A DNA stretch of 32,400 nucleotides from Opitutales bacterium (GCA_015061945.1 SUVP01000012.1:1-32400); one strand, 5' to 3'. Positions 16,060-23,746 are shown, counted from the first letter of the stretch. Notes: a model not told the origin generated them from the letters alone. Numbers and translations are program-made.

Positions 16060-17178
16060 TTATTGTACTTGGAATTTAAAAATCGTAGTAGTGTCGTAAA
16101 CTTCGTTTGGACGAAGTGTTGTCGACGGGAACGATTTTTGGTTTGGAGAGTCTGGGAAGTGTTGTGTTTCGAGTGCGAGTCCGTAGCGATAGTGATAAAT
16201 TTTTCCATCTTTACCTTTTTCGCCTTGCAACACATTACCGCAGTAGAATTGTACCCCTGGTTCCTGAGTGTAAACAAGCATTTCTCGCCCACTGATTGGT
16301 TCATAGAGACGGATTGCAAAATCCATTGCTTTATCTCCAGTTTTATTGAGTACAAAGTTGTGGTCGTAGCCTTTGCCGAGTTTCAACTGCTTGTAATCGA
16401 ATTCAATACGCGAACCGATTGCTTTGGGCTGACGGAAATCAAATGGCGTATCTGTAACATCGCGTAATTCTCCTGTTGGGATAAGGTTTTTGTCGACAAC
16501 TGTGAACTTGTCGGCATTGATTGTAAGTTCGTGGTTGAGGATAGTTCCTTTGCCAGCTCCAGCGAGGTTAAAATACGAGTGGTTTGTGAGGTTGCAAACT
16601 GTTGGCTTATCGGTTGTAGCCTTATAGTTCACAATAAATTCGTTATTATTATTGAGCGTATATGTAACAGTCGCCTTGAGGTTTCCAGGGAAGCCTTGGT
16701 CACCGTCGGGCGATACAACTGATAGAATAACCGACACTGCATTGTCAGAAACTTTTGTTTGTGCTTTCCAAACTTTTTTGTCGAAGCCGACATTTCCGCC
16801 ATGCAAGCATGCTACGCCATTATTATTTTTTGGAAGATTATATTCTGTACCGTCGATTGAAAATTTGCCGTCACCAATTCTGTTGCCGTAGCGACCAACT
16901 ACTGCACCAAAATATGGGCTGATAGTTTCATAACTTTGCATATTGTCGAAACCGAGAACAACGTCATCTTTTTTTCCGTTGCGGTCTGCAACCCATAACT
17001 CACGGATAATAGCACCGTAAGTTATGATTTTTGCTTCGGTACCTTTGTTGTTTTTGAGTGTGTATTCTTTTACAAGCTCACCGTCTTTAGTTTTGCCAAA
17101 GTCGGATTCTTTTACACTTTGTGCAAAACACAAGCCTGCTGTTGCGAGTGCGAATAATGTTAATGTGTATTTTTTCAT
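16060..17178 (-). CDS. galM: Secreted aldose 1-epimerase (mutarotase)
   Basis: The 372-aa protein starts with a signal peptide (MKKYTLTLFALATAGLCFAQ), so it acts in the periplasm or outside. The galactose mutarotase domain is complete: GAVVGRYGNRI, ACLHGG (His126), NLTNHSYFNLAG (His200, catalytic acid), KGYDHNFVL (sugar-binding Asp) and LALETQHFPDSPNQ (Glu337, catalytic base). The enzyme interconverts alpha and beta forms of aldoses such as galactose and glucose. Exported versions are common in glycan-degrading bacteria, where they speed uptake of freed sugars. It lies 6 bp after rdgB in a tightly packed operon of otherwise housekeeping genes. Confidence 0.93.
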   Translation of the reverse strand: MKKYTLTLFALATAGLCFAQSVKESDFGKTKDGELVKEYTLKNNKGTEAKIITYGAIIRELWVADRNGKKDDVVLGFDNMQSYETISPYFGAVVGRYGNRIGDGKFSIDGTEYNLPKNNNGVACLHGGNVGFDKKVWKAQTKVSDNAVSVILSVVSPDGDQGFPGNLKATVTYTLNNNNEFIVNYKATTDKPTVCNLTNHSYFNLAGAGKGTILNHELTINADKFTVVDKNLIPTGELRDVTDTPFDFRQPKAIGSRIEFDYKQLKLGKGYDHNFVLNKTGDKAMDFAIRLYEPISGREMLVYTQEPGVQFYCGNVLQGEKGKDGKIYHYRYGLALETQHFPDSPNQKSFPSTTLRPNEVYDTTTIFKFQVQ

Positions 17179-17184
17179 AGTTTT

Positions 17185-17793
17185 TTATTTTTGATTTTTA
17201 AGAAATTCTACAAGTTGTGCGAAAGCCCGACCTCTATGGCTTATCGCATTTTTGTCTGAAGCCGAGAGTTCGGCTGTTGTCATATTTCTTTCTGGGAGAT
17301 AGAAAAGAGGGTCGTACCCAAAACCACCTTTGCCACATTCTCCGTGGTTTATAACTCCTTCGATTTTCCCCAAGAAAGAATGTTTTTCGCCGTTTGGAGT
17401 AAGCAATGTTATCGCACACACGAAACGGGCTGTACGGTTCTCATCGGCTACACCTTCGAGTTCTTTGAGGAGTTTTTTGTTGTTTTCGGAATCGGTATTA
17501 GCACCTGAAACGCCTGCGTATCGAGCAGAGTGTATTCCGGGGGCTCCGTCGAGAGCGTCGACGACAATTCCGCTATCGTCTGCCATAACGTATGCCGAGC
17601 TTGGTACTTTTTGTTTTAAAGCATTTGCTTTTATGAAAGAGTTTTCTTCAAAAGTTGTGCCGTCTTCGACAGGCGGTTCAAAATCTTTAGCATCTGACGC
17701 CGATAGCACTGTGCAGTTGATGTTTGCCTTTGCGAACATTTCCGCAAATTCTGCAATCTTGTGCTTGTTCGATGTTGCGATATAAATTTCCAT
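17185..17793 (-). CDS. rdgB: dITP/XTP pyrophosphatase (RdgB/HAM1 family)
   Basis: RdgB hydrolyses non-canonical purine nucleotides (dITP, XTP) to monophosphates and keeps them out of DNA. The 202-aa length is standard. Visible motifs are IATSNKHKIAEF at the N-terminus (nucleotide-binding SNxxK), ADDSGIVVDALDGAPGIHSARYAG in the centre (metal-binding DDSG), GFGYDPLFYLPE and the C-terminal SHRGRAF. The start is 1 bp after the stop of the upstream YhaM-like gene and galM begins 6 bp downstream, so translation is probably coupled. Confidence 0.96.
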   Translation of the reverse strand: MEIYIATSNKHKIAEFAEMFAKANINCTVLSASDAKDFEPPVEDGTTFEENSFIKANALKQKVPSSAYVMADDSGIVVDALDGAPGIHSARYAGVSGANTDSENNKKLLKELEGVADENRTARFVCAITLLTPNGEKHSFLGKIEGVINHGECGKGGFGYDPLFYLPERNMTTAELSASDKNAISHRGRAFAQLVEFLKNQK

Positions 17794-17794
17794 T

Positions 17795-18826
17795 TTAATG
17801 AATTGGTTTTTCTGTTAGCACTTTTGTCTTTAACGCACCAACATCGACAAATTCAGCGTCTCCAGCCGAGCGAAGTGATGCGTCGAGTGCACCCATTTTT
17901 GCGTCGAAATTATCTATTGTCGAAACAAATATTGCTTCGGGAGTTGCCGCACGCACAGCCGCACCCCACTCGGGCTCGCCTTGGTGGCTGAGGATAATAT
18001 GTTCAAGACGCATAAGAAGTTCTTTGTTCAACCCGACTTTCAGCCCTGCCTTGCGAACTATGCGATAGCCGAGAACAACGTGCCCTTGCAAAACTCCAAT
18101 CTTCGTGCGGTCTGGAGCAAGCCCTTGTGAGTACTCGATAACTTTGCCGATGTCGTGCAAGATACAACCAGCAATCGCCAAATCGGCATCGATAAACGGA
18201 TACAACGGCAATAGTGCCGACGCCATTCGTGCTGTTTTCAGCGAGTGTTCGAGAAGTCCGAAAACATAAGCGTGGTGCATTTTTACTGCAGCGGTACTCT
18301 TAAAAAACACATCGCCAACATCGTTGATTGCGTAAAGCACAGTTTCACGCAAGGCTTCGTCTTCGATTCTCTCGATAAATGCAAAAAGCTCTGTTTGCAT
18401 TTCGTCAGGATTATGAGGCGACACAGGGGCGAGATATTCGACAATTGCGTCGAGTTCTTCGCCTTCGATTAGTCTGGCAGAGTCAATTTTGGGGCTGAAT
18501 CTGCCTTGATAAAAATCTGTAATACCGTGGACTTCGTATGCAGAGCCTGCTATGGCATCACGGAATTCGTCAAAGACAGGCGAGCCGTCGAAACACATAG
18601 TTGAAAAAGAACCAGTATTGTCGCCAAATTCGAGCAAAAGAAATTCGTTGCCAGTTTTTGTCAGCTTAATTTGGCAAGAACGCAAAACTGCGAGGGCGAC
18701 AAATGTTCTTTTGCCGTCTTCTTCGCGGAGATTTTTTAAGTCTGCAATTTTTTCAGGCACAGGTTTCAACCTTTCGTTTTGCCAATCGTTTAGCGACGAT
18801 GCAAAATCTTGTGTTTGGTCGCTCAC
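17795..18826 (-). CDS. YhaM-like 3'-5' exoribonuclease (OB-fold plus HD domain)
   Basis: A 343-aa protein with an N-terminal OB-fold-like domain (about residues 30-125) and an HD phosphohydrolase domain. HD residues are HHAYVFGLLEHS (His185 region), CILHDIGK (His224-Asp225), QGHVVLGYRI, LEHIILSHQGEPEWGA and FVSTIDNFDAK. This order matches YhaM/CBF1, a 3'-5' exoribonuclease that trims short RNAs in Bacillus and Staphylococcus. The N-terminal domain is shorter than in Bacillus YhaM, so nuclease activity is inferred. It starts with GTG, 3 bp after the prmA stop; AAGG inside the prmA end is the likely ribosome site. Confidence 0.85.
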   Translation of the reverse strand: MSDQTQDFASSLNDWQNERLKPVPEKIADLKNLREEDGKRTFVALAVLRSCQIKLTKTGNEFLLLEFGDNTGSFSTMCFDGSPVFDEFRDAIAGSAYEVHGITDFYQGRFSPKIDSARLIEGEELDAIVEYLAPVSPHNPDEMQTELFAFIERIEDEALRETVLYAINDVGDVFFKSTAAVKMHHAYVFGLLEHSLKTARMASALLPLYPFIDADLAIAGCILHDIGKVIEYSQGLAPDRTKIGVLQGHVVLGYRIVRKAGLKVGLNKELLMRLEHIILSHQGEPEWGAAVRAATPEAIFVSTIDNFDAKMGALDASLRSAGDAEFVDVGALKTKVLTEKPIH

Positions 18827-18829
18827 AAA

Positions 18830-19705
18830 TTAGCCTTTCATTTTTATCTCGAGTCGCGACCACTCGCCCATTGCGAGCCCTTCGCACGATTCAAATCTGC
18901 CGTTTGAACGTGAGATAAAATAGTCTTTAACTTTATCGTTCTCAACTGCCAAGATACCACTCAATACAAGCCATCCACCGTCTTTGACTGCACCAATGAG
19001 AACATCGGCATAAATGCAAAGAACATCTGAAATGATATTTGCCAAAATAATGTCGGCTTGTTTGCCTGCAAGTGCTTTTTCGATTCCCGCATGTTCAAAC
19101 GATACGTTGTCGAGCGGAATAGAATTAAAGCCAGCATTTTCGGCACTCACACGGACTGCTTCTTCGTCTCGGTCGAATCCGTAGATTTTCCCATATCCGT
19201 AAAGTTTTGCAGTTAGTGCGAGAATACCCGAACCGCATCCAGCGTCGATAATATATTTATCGGCAGAATTACAAGTTTTTGCATAGTCGAGCATACTCAT
19301 TGCACAAAGGCGAGTTGTCGGGTGGTCGCCTGTGCCGAACGCAAGCCCAGCATCAAAGTAAAGGGCTTTGTCGCCTTCGGGGACGTTGTATTCATCACGC
19401 ATCCAAACAGGAACCCAATGCAAGTCTTGATAATTCCAAGGTTTCAAGAATTTCTTATACTCGTTTTGCCAATCGCAATCGTTAATTTGCTCGATTGAAA
19501 ATTCCGCAGGCAGAGTAGAGAAACGCTCACGCAATTCTTCGTAAGCTTGCTTTGCTTCGCCTTCAGTGTCGAAATACCCGAATAATTCAGGCGGGAGGCG
19601 ATCGTTAATTTTTTCGATACCCCAGTTTGAACGAGTCAACTCGCAGAAAGCGTCTTCGAGTGGTTGAACGAGTGCGTCGGTTGTGATAACTGAAAGCTTG
19701 ACCAT
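18830..19705 (-). CDS. prmA: Ribosomal protein L11 methyltransferase
   Basis: PrmA trimethylates ribosomal protein L11. The class I methyltransferase core shows GTGDHPTTRLC (residues 124-134), SAM-binding DAGCGSGILAL (154-164), YGFDRDEEAV, and ILANIISDV in place of the usual NPP-like loop. The frame stays open upstream to 19792, but those 29 extra codons overlap trxB; the ATG at 19705 (MVKLSVITTD) matches where the family begins and gives 291 aa, the normal length. It lies 5 bp after trxB and 3 bp before the YhaM-like gene. No SD is seen. Confidence 0.93.
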   Translation of the reverse strand: MVKLSVITTDALVQPLEDAFCELTRSNWGIEKINDRLPPELFGYFDTEGEAKQAYEELRERFSTLPAEFSIEQINDCDWQNEYKKFLKPWNYQDLHWVPVWMRDEYNVPEGDKALYFDAGLAFGTGDHPTTRLCAMSMLDYAKTCNSADKYIIDAGCGSGILALTAKLYGYGKIYGFDRDEEAVRVSAENAGFNSIPLDNVSFEHAGIEKALAGKQADIILANIISDVLCIYADVLIGAVKDGGWLVLSGILAVENDKVKDYFISRSNGRFESCEGLAMGEWSRLEIKMKG

Positions 19706-19710
19706 ATTTT

Positions 19711-20628
19711 TTAGTGTTGAGTTGCGAGTATACCAGCCATACAGCCCATTGATGTTGCTGTGATTGCTTGACGGAAAACACGGTCTGAACAATCGCCAGC
19801 AACAAATACGTTGTCGACATTTGTGCGGACAATCGTGTTGTCTTTGGCTTTGATATATCCGTCGGCGTCCATATCAACTGCTCCGACAAACGCTTTTGTA
19901 TTCGGAACGTGTCCGATTGCGACAAATACGCATGCACATGCAATCTCACGCAATTCGCCAGTCTTGAGATTCTTGACAATAACACCACGACAAACTCCAT
20001 TGTCGTCTTTCAAAACTTCTTCGAGAACAGAATCCCACACTGGCTCGATTTTTTCATTAGAAAGAACTCTGTCCGACATAATTTTTGATGCTCTGAATTC
20101 ATCTCTTCGATGAATTATTTTCACTGACGAGCAGAAACGTGTAAGGAAATTTGCTTCTTCGCACGCAGTGTCGCCACCACCTACAACTACAACGTCTTTA
20201 CCTCGATAGAATGCACCGTCGCACGTTGCACAAGCCGATACACCACGTCCGCCATAAAGTTCAGCTTCGCCTTTTGCTCCTGTCATTCGTGGAGCACTTC
20301 CTGTTGCAATGATGATTTTCTTCGCTTCCAAAACATTGCCGTCGGTTGTTGTGATTTTCTTCACCTCGCCCGAAAAATCAACGCTCGCAACTGCGACATT
20401 TTCTATTCTTGCTCCAAATTTTTGAGCTTGCTCACGCATTCTCCATACCAATTCAAAACCATTGATACCTTCTGGAAACCCTGGGAAATTTTCTACATCG
20501 CTTGTTGTTGTAAGAAGTCCCCCTGGTTGAGAACCCTCAAGTACAAGCGGATTTGTACCCGCACGTGCACAATAAATTGCCGCACCCATTCCAGCACAGC
20601 CACTACCAATAATGATGATTTCTTCCAT
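19711..20628 (-). CDS. trxB: Thioredoxin reductase
   Basis: TrxB passes electrons from NADPH through FAD to thioredoxin. The 305-aa length is typical. Features are the FAD-binding GSGCAGMGAAIYCARAG near the N-terminus, the redox pair CATC (Cys133 and Cys136) in SACATCDGAFY, NADPH-binding VVVVGGGDTACEEANFLTRF and the C-terminal FAD contact VFVAGDCSDRVFRQ. It is the first gene of a tightly spaced minus-strand string (prmA, YhaM-like, rdgB, galM, then oad genes). No SD precedes the ATG. The 82-bp gap to the GH28-like gene upstream holds no clear terminator. Confidence 0.96.
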   Translation of the reverse strand: MEEIIIIGSGCAGMGAAIYCARAGTNPLVLEGSQPGGLLTTTSDVENFPGFPEGINGFELVWRMREQAQKFGARIENVAVASVDFSGEVKKITTTDGNVLEAKKIIIATGSAPRMTGAKGEAELYGGRGVSACATCDGAFYRGKDVVVVGGGDTACEEANFLTRFCSSVKIIHRRDEFRASKIMSDRVLSNEKIEPVWDSVLEEVLKDDNGVCRGVIVKNLKTGELREIACACVFVAIGHVPNTKAFVGAVDMDADGYIKAKDNTIVRTNVDNVFVAGDCSDRVFRQAITATSMGCMAGILATQH

Positions 20629-20710
20629 ACAGTGAAAATCTAAAATCTTTCACTTATAGTGCAAGGAAAATATATACCTTTTCTCAAGAAAAAATCACGA
20701 TTTTATGCGA

Positions 20711-22156
20711 CTATTGCTCGGTAAATCTCCCCTCAATTTTATATTGCGAATTTACAAATTTTAATGTTTCGGCATTGCCTGCTGGCTTTTGGAAAAAACA
20801 ATCTTTTAAAACCAAATTTTTCGTATTTTCTGCATAGAATGCATGTCTGAATTCTGGTGCGTTATGCGTGATAAGTTGTATGTTCGCAAAAGTGATATTC
20901 TTTGCATTGCGAATAAAGAATCCGTACGCAGGCAACATCCTGCGAAACATACTGTTTTCGGGATATGCTTTTTTAGGATCACGAATCTTGTTGTGAATTG
21001 CCTTTTCTTCGACTCCACCCTTGATGTCAAAAATACAATTTTCTATGACCACATTTTCAAGCTCATACCCCTTTGGCGCAGTAATTGAACTTGTAATGAA
21101 ACTATCCGATACCGCAGTGATGTTCTTCATAAAAATATTTTTTGCAGAACTTTTCTTGCCCGTGGTGTTGTTTCTGTCGCGATTATCTACACGAATAAAA
21201 ATAGGCGTTTGTACACCTGTCATTGAGACATTTTCAATCTCTACTCCGTCAATTTTTCCGCCGTCAACAGCCTCAAGTGCGATTCCCGCAAGCCCAGTGT
21301 CAAGCCCCTCATCAACACCAAGCCTCTTATTCCTCCACCACTTAATTGGCGTATCTTTTGACGGCCTCGAAAGTACACAGTTGCGAACTTTTAGATTCTT
21401 GAAATCACTTTGCGTACCTGTGCCAATCTTTATGAAATTACATGAACTGGCAATCGCACAATTTTCGATTGTGATATTTTCAACAACAAAATCTTGGCTA
21501 TGCTCATTCTTTAAACAAATTCCATCATCGACAGCATTTATTACGCAGTTTGTTATCTTAACATTCTTACTGGCAATGTCTAAGCCGTCGTTATTGTGGT
21601 TTGCTTGAACATAAATGTTGAGCCTGTCGAGATTCACACCATCGCAATGTAAGAAAAATGCGTTCCAAAATGCAGGTGCAAGCATCGTCAAATTGTTCAA
21701 GTTTACATTTGTGCATCCGTCAAAAAGTATGTTGCGTGGACGATGTCTGCGCGCTTCTCCCTTGCTCGGAAATTTCTCACCCTGTCCACGTATAGTCCCG
21801 CCCTCAATGCCAATATTTTTCGCGTTTTTTGCATAAATAAGCGTGTAATTAAAATCATTGTCGGCAGTAGGAATATTGAGCTTGGGATAATCACTTGGAT
21901 TTTCACTTCCGAGAATTATAGTGTCAGGCTTGAGCTTTAAAACAACATTGTCCTTCATCACAAAAAAACCTGTCTTATACGTCCCCGACGGAAATATAAC
22001 TGCACCACCACCACTCGACGAACAATCATCTATCGCCTTCTGAATGAGTTCTGTGTTGAGGTTCTCATACCCCCCTCTTAACCCCGAAATCTTTACGTCA
22101 TCAGCAAGAACAAGACTCGCCGAAACAGAAAGAATAAATGCAAATACCTTTTTCAT
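20711..22156 (-). CDS. Secreted GH28-family pectin hydrolase (polygalacturonase/rhamnogalacturonase type)
   Basis: The 481-aa protein begins with a signal peptide (KKVFAFILSVSASLVLA). GGYENLNTELIQKAIDDC and GGAVIFPSGTY are the usual N-terminal blocks of GH28 beta-helix proteins, followed by the right-handed helix ladder. Catalytic region: NNDGLDIAS (residues 188-196) replaces NTDG, VDDGICLK supplies Asp210-Asp211, and SSCNFIKIGTGT stands where GHG and RIK occur in endopolygalacturonases. The missing His of GHG points to a rhamnogalacturonan- or exo-acting subgroup. Together with uxaC and kdgK it suggests use of pectin-derived galacturonate. A conserved DxxD-type beta-helix of another polysaccharidase family cannot be ruled out. 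It is the last gene before the inverted-repeat element. Confidence 0.85.
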   Translation of the reverse strand: MKKVFAFILSVSASLVLADDVKISGLRGGYENLNTELIQKAIDDCSSSGGGAVIFPSGTYKTGFFVMKDNVVLKLKPDTIILGSENPSDYPKLNIPTADNDFNYTLIYAKNAKNIGIEGGTIRGQGEKFPSKGEARRHRPRNILFDGCTNVNLNNLTMLAPAFWNAFFLHCDGVNLDRLNIYVQANHNNDGLDIASKNVKITNCVINAVDDGICLKNEHSQDFVVENITIENCAIASSCNFIKIGTGTQSDFKNLKVRNCVLSRPSKDTPIKWWRNKRLGVDEGLDTGLAGIALEAVDGGKIDGVEIENVSMTGVQTPIFIRVDNRDRNNTTGKKSSAKNIFMKNITAVSDSFITSSITAPKGYELENVVIENCIFDIKGGVEEKAIHNKIRDPKKAYPENSMFRRMLPAYGFFIRNAKNITFANIQLITHNAPEFRHAFYAENTKNLVLKDCFFQKPAGNAETLKFVNSQYKIEGRFTEQ

Positions 22157-22208
22157 GCAAAATAGTATTGTTTAGTATTGATGTTCCGTCAATATTTTTT
22201 TATTTGAA

Positions 22209-22272
22209 GGGCACCGGCGGACATTGCTGACGCAATAGTCCTTTGAAACGGGTTGCACAATTACACAGAAAA
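22209..22272 (+). repeat. Left terminal inverted repeat
   Basis: Matches the reverse complement of 22728-22791 with mismatches only at 22237 (A/C) and 22257 (T/G). TTTGA just outside (22203-22207) is also mirrored after one mismatch. The arm contains a bulged hairpin (22218-22240): GGAC/GTCC plus ATTGC/GCAAT around a TGAC loop. Confidence 0.93.
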
Positions 22273-22302
22273 ACTGGCAAAGCGTTGCCAGTTTTTCGTT
22301 TT
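22269..22302 (+). terminator. Terminator-like hairpin inside the left arm, pointing inward
   Basis: A perfect 12-bp stem (22269-22280 with 22285-22296, AGCG loop) is followed by CGTTTT. No plus-strand gene lies upstream that would need it, which suggests it belongs to the element itself. Confidence 0.7.
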
Positions 22303-22318
22303 AAGAATTTTTGATGTT

Positions 22319-22425
22319 GGGGAGGGTTGGTTGCACCCTCCCCAAACCCCACTGCAAGCAGGTGAGCCACCTGCACATCGTTGAAGGGGCGTTGCCCCTT
22401 ACGGAGATTGCATTCGCAATACTCC
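22319..22425 (+). repeat. Cluster of four short GC-rich hairpins
   Basis: Four consecutive perfect or near-perfect stem-loops: GGGGAGGG/CCCTCCCC (22319-22343), GCAGGTG/CACCTGC (22358-22374), AAGGGGC/GCCCCTT (22384-22400, GTT loop) and GGAG-ATTGC/GCAAT-a-CTCC (22403-22425). The last repeats the shape of the hairpin in the terminal arms. Confidence 0.8.
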
Positions 22426-22526
22426 TATCCTTGTTCGGATTTTTATTTGATGTGTGTTGCTATTTTAATGATTTAGTTTTTTAGAATAATAAAGAGGATG
22501 AACCGGTGCTTTTATTCTACCTCTTT

Positions 22527-22601
22527 GATATTCTATTGCCGTTATTGCCGGTGTAATTTGGCAATAACTAAAAATGTTGCACATTTTTACAATAGAATAT
22601 C
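22527..22601. other. Perfect three-stem junction (possible structured RNA or cruciform)
   Basis: A 12-bp outer stem (22527-22538 with 22590-22601) encloses two 9-bp hairpins: 22541-22549 with 22560-22568 (10-base loop) and 22569-22577 with 22581-22589 (TGC loop). All 30 pairs are Watson-Crick, and only two bases (CC, 22539-22540) are unpaired at the junction. A competing helix (22483-22497 with 22520-22534) overlaps the 5' strand of the outer stem. Confidence 0.75.
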
Positions 22602-22695
22602 GGGGGAATGCACCTACGCTTCCAGTCGATGTTTTACGGAGCTAAATGCGATGAATTGCAAGTTGCCACGCTTTTAAAAATACACCATTTAAAAC

Positions 22696-22731
22696 CTAAA
22701 ACGAAAACTCTCCAACGCCTTGGAGAGTTTT
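22696..22731 (-). terminator. Terminator-like hairpin inside the right arm, serving the TorF-like gene
   Basis: A perfect 12-bp stem (22704-22715 with 22720-22731) is followed on the minus strand by CGTTTTAGG. It lies about 70 bp after the stop of the TorF-like gene. Its stem sequence differs from the left-arm hairpin at five paired positions. Confidence 0.75.
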
Positions 22732-22791
22732 CTGTGTAATTGTGCCACCCGTTTCAAAGGACGATTGCGTCAGCAATGTCCGCCGGTGCCC
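22728..22791 (-). repeat. Right terminal inverted repeat
   Basis: Mirror copy of 22209-22272 (62 of 64 identical). It begins 11 bp after the stop codon of the TorF-like gene and includes the bulged ATTGC/GCAAT hairpin. Confidence 0.93.
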
Positions 22792-22802
22792 GTCAAAAAA
22801 AA

Positions 22803-23681
22803 CTAGAAGCCGAAGTCGACTTTACCGCCGAACCAGAAGTTATTTTCTCTGCCGAGGAGGCGATAATCTTGGTTTGGGTCGCCTTCATTGCCACCTTCAC
22901 GCATAGAGTATCTTACACCGCCGCTGATTGTGCAGTAGTCAGTGATAGAGAAAGCCAGGTCAGCACTTGCACCCCAGTAGAAGTAAGTTACGCCTTCATT
23001 TGGGGCACCGTTATCGCCATTTTTGCGACTTGCGGAGAGGTATCCGCCATAGACGCTAACAGGGAGTGTGAATCTACCGTCGTCGAGTAGCCATTCTCCG
23101 ACAGGGAGGGCGTAGCTGAGAGACACTTCGACAACTTGCTGTTTAAGAATCCAGTTATAGAAGTAGTAGACGGATGGGTTGAGGTTAATTCCGTTGAGGT
23201 ATGCCGAAGTATCGAAAGCACCGCCGACATATACTTCCATATCGCGTGAGATATTGTTGCGGGTCAGGTCAGTATCTGTGTAGTAGTAATAGATATAGCC
23301 GACATCGACGCGAAGTGATTTGTAGTAATAATTTACGCCGCCGTAGAGGTCGATTTCAGTCAAACCGCCTTTAGAGCCTTGAATTGGGGTATTTGCCCAA
23401 GCGCCGACATAGAGGTCGAAACCATAGATTGGGTAGGCAAATTCAATTTTTGGTTGGATAGAGTGCCCTGCGAATTTTTCGCCACGGAACATATACTGCG
23501 ATTCATATCCGACTGCGGCAGATACGCTCAGGAGCGATATTGACAAGTCAGGAGCGACGTCTTGGACGAGGCTTGCTCCGCCTTGCAAGGTTGAAGAAAT
23601 TGTAGTTAATGGGGCATCGATTGTCTGTGCGAACGAGACAGATGTCGCCATCATTGCCAAAGCTGAAATAAATTTTTTCAT
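22803..23681 (-). CDS. TorF-family putative outer-membrane porin
   Basis: The 292-aa protein has a signal peptide (MKKFISALAMMATSVSFA) and then many alternating aromatic beta-strands, ending in Phe (KVDFGF), as expected for an outer-membrane barrel. The block YESQYMFRGEKFAGHSIQPK, followed by YVGAWANTP and LTEIDLYGGVNYYY, is typical of the TorF/Gcw_chp family (TIGR02001-like), whose members are presumed porins of unknown substrate. It is monocistronic: the ahcY terminator lies upstream and a hairpin of the inverted-repeat element downstream. The stop codon is almost touching that element, so the element may have supplied its 3' end. No SD is visible. Confidence 0.83.
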   Translation of the reverse strand: MKKFISALAMMATSVSFAQTIDAPLTTISSTLQGGASLVQDVAPDLSISLLSVSAAVGYESQYMFRGEKFAGHSIQPKIEFAYPIYGFDLYVGAWANTPIQGSKGGLTEIDLYGGVNYYYKSLRVDVGYIYYYYTDTDLTRNNISRDMEVYVGGAFDTSAYLNGINLNPSVYYFYNWILKQQVVEVSLSYALPVGEWLLDDGRFTLPVSVYGGYLSASRKNGDNGAPNEGVTYFYWGASADLAFSITDYCTISGGVRYSMREGGNEGDPNQDYRLLGRENNFWFGGKVDFGF

Positions 23682-23746
23682 AGTAATGAATAATTGGAAA
23701 GATTTTTAGGTTAAATTTTACAACTTTGCAAGATTTAATTTTGGGG

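Larger units (their letters stand above)
22209..22791. mobile_element. 583-bp non-coding element with long terminal inverted repeats (MITE-like), function unknown
   Basis: The two ends are near-perfect inverted repeats of about 64 bp (2 mismatches), starting GGGCACCGG. Similarity resumes beyond a hairpin in each arm, so the arms reach about 95 bp. The interior has no long reading frame but is almost wholly palindromic: GC-rich short hairpins at 22319-22343, 22358-22374, 22384-22400 and 22403-22425, then an AT-rich half with a perfect three-stem structure (22527-22601). It lies between the start of the GH28-like gene and the stop codon of the TorF-like gene (11 bp away). No transposase is present and no target duplication could be identified. 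It may be a non-autonomous transposon, a paired REP-type repeat, or a structured RNA locus. Confidence 0.7.

Noticed and set aside
22527-22601. Hammerhead-type ribozyme at the three-stem junction
   Set aside because: The junction has almost no unpaired bases and lacks the conserved CUGAUGA and GAAA core.
22740-23090. Plus-strand frame starting inside the right inverted repeat
   Set aside because: Mostly antisense to the TorF-like gene; no start signal or domain.
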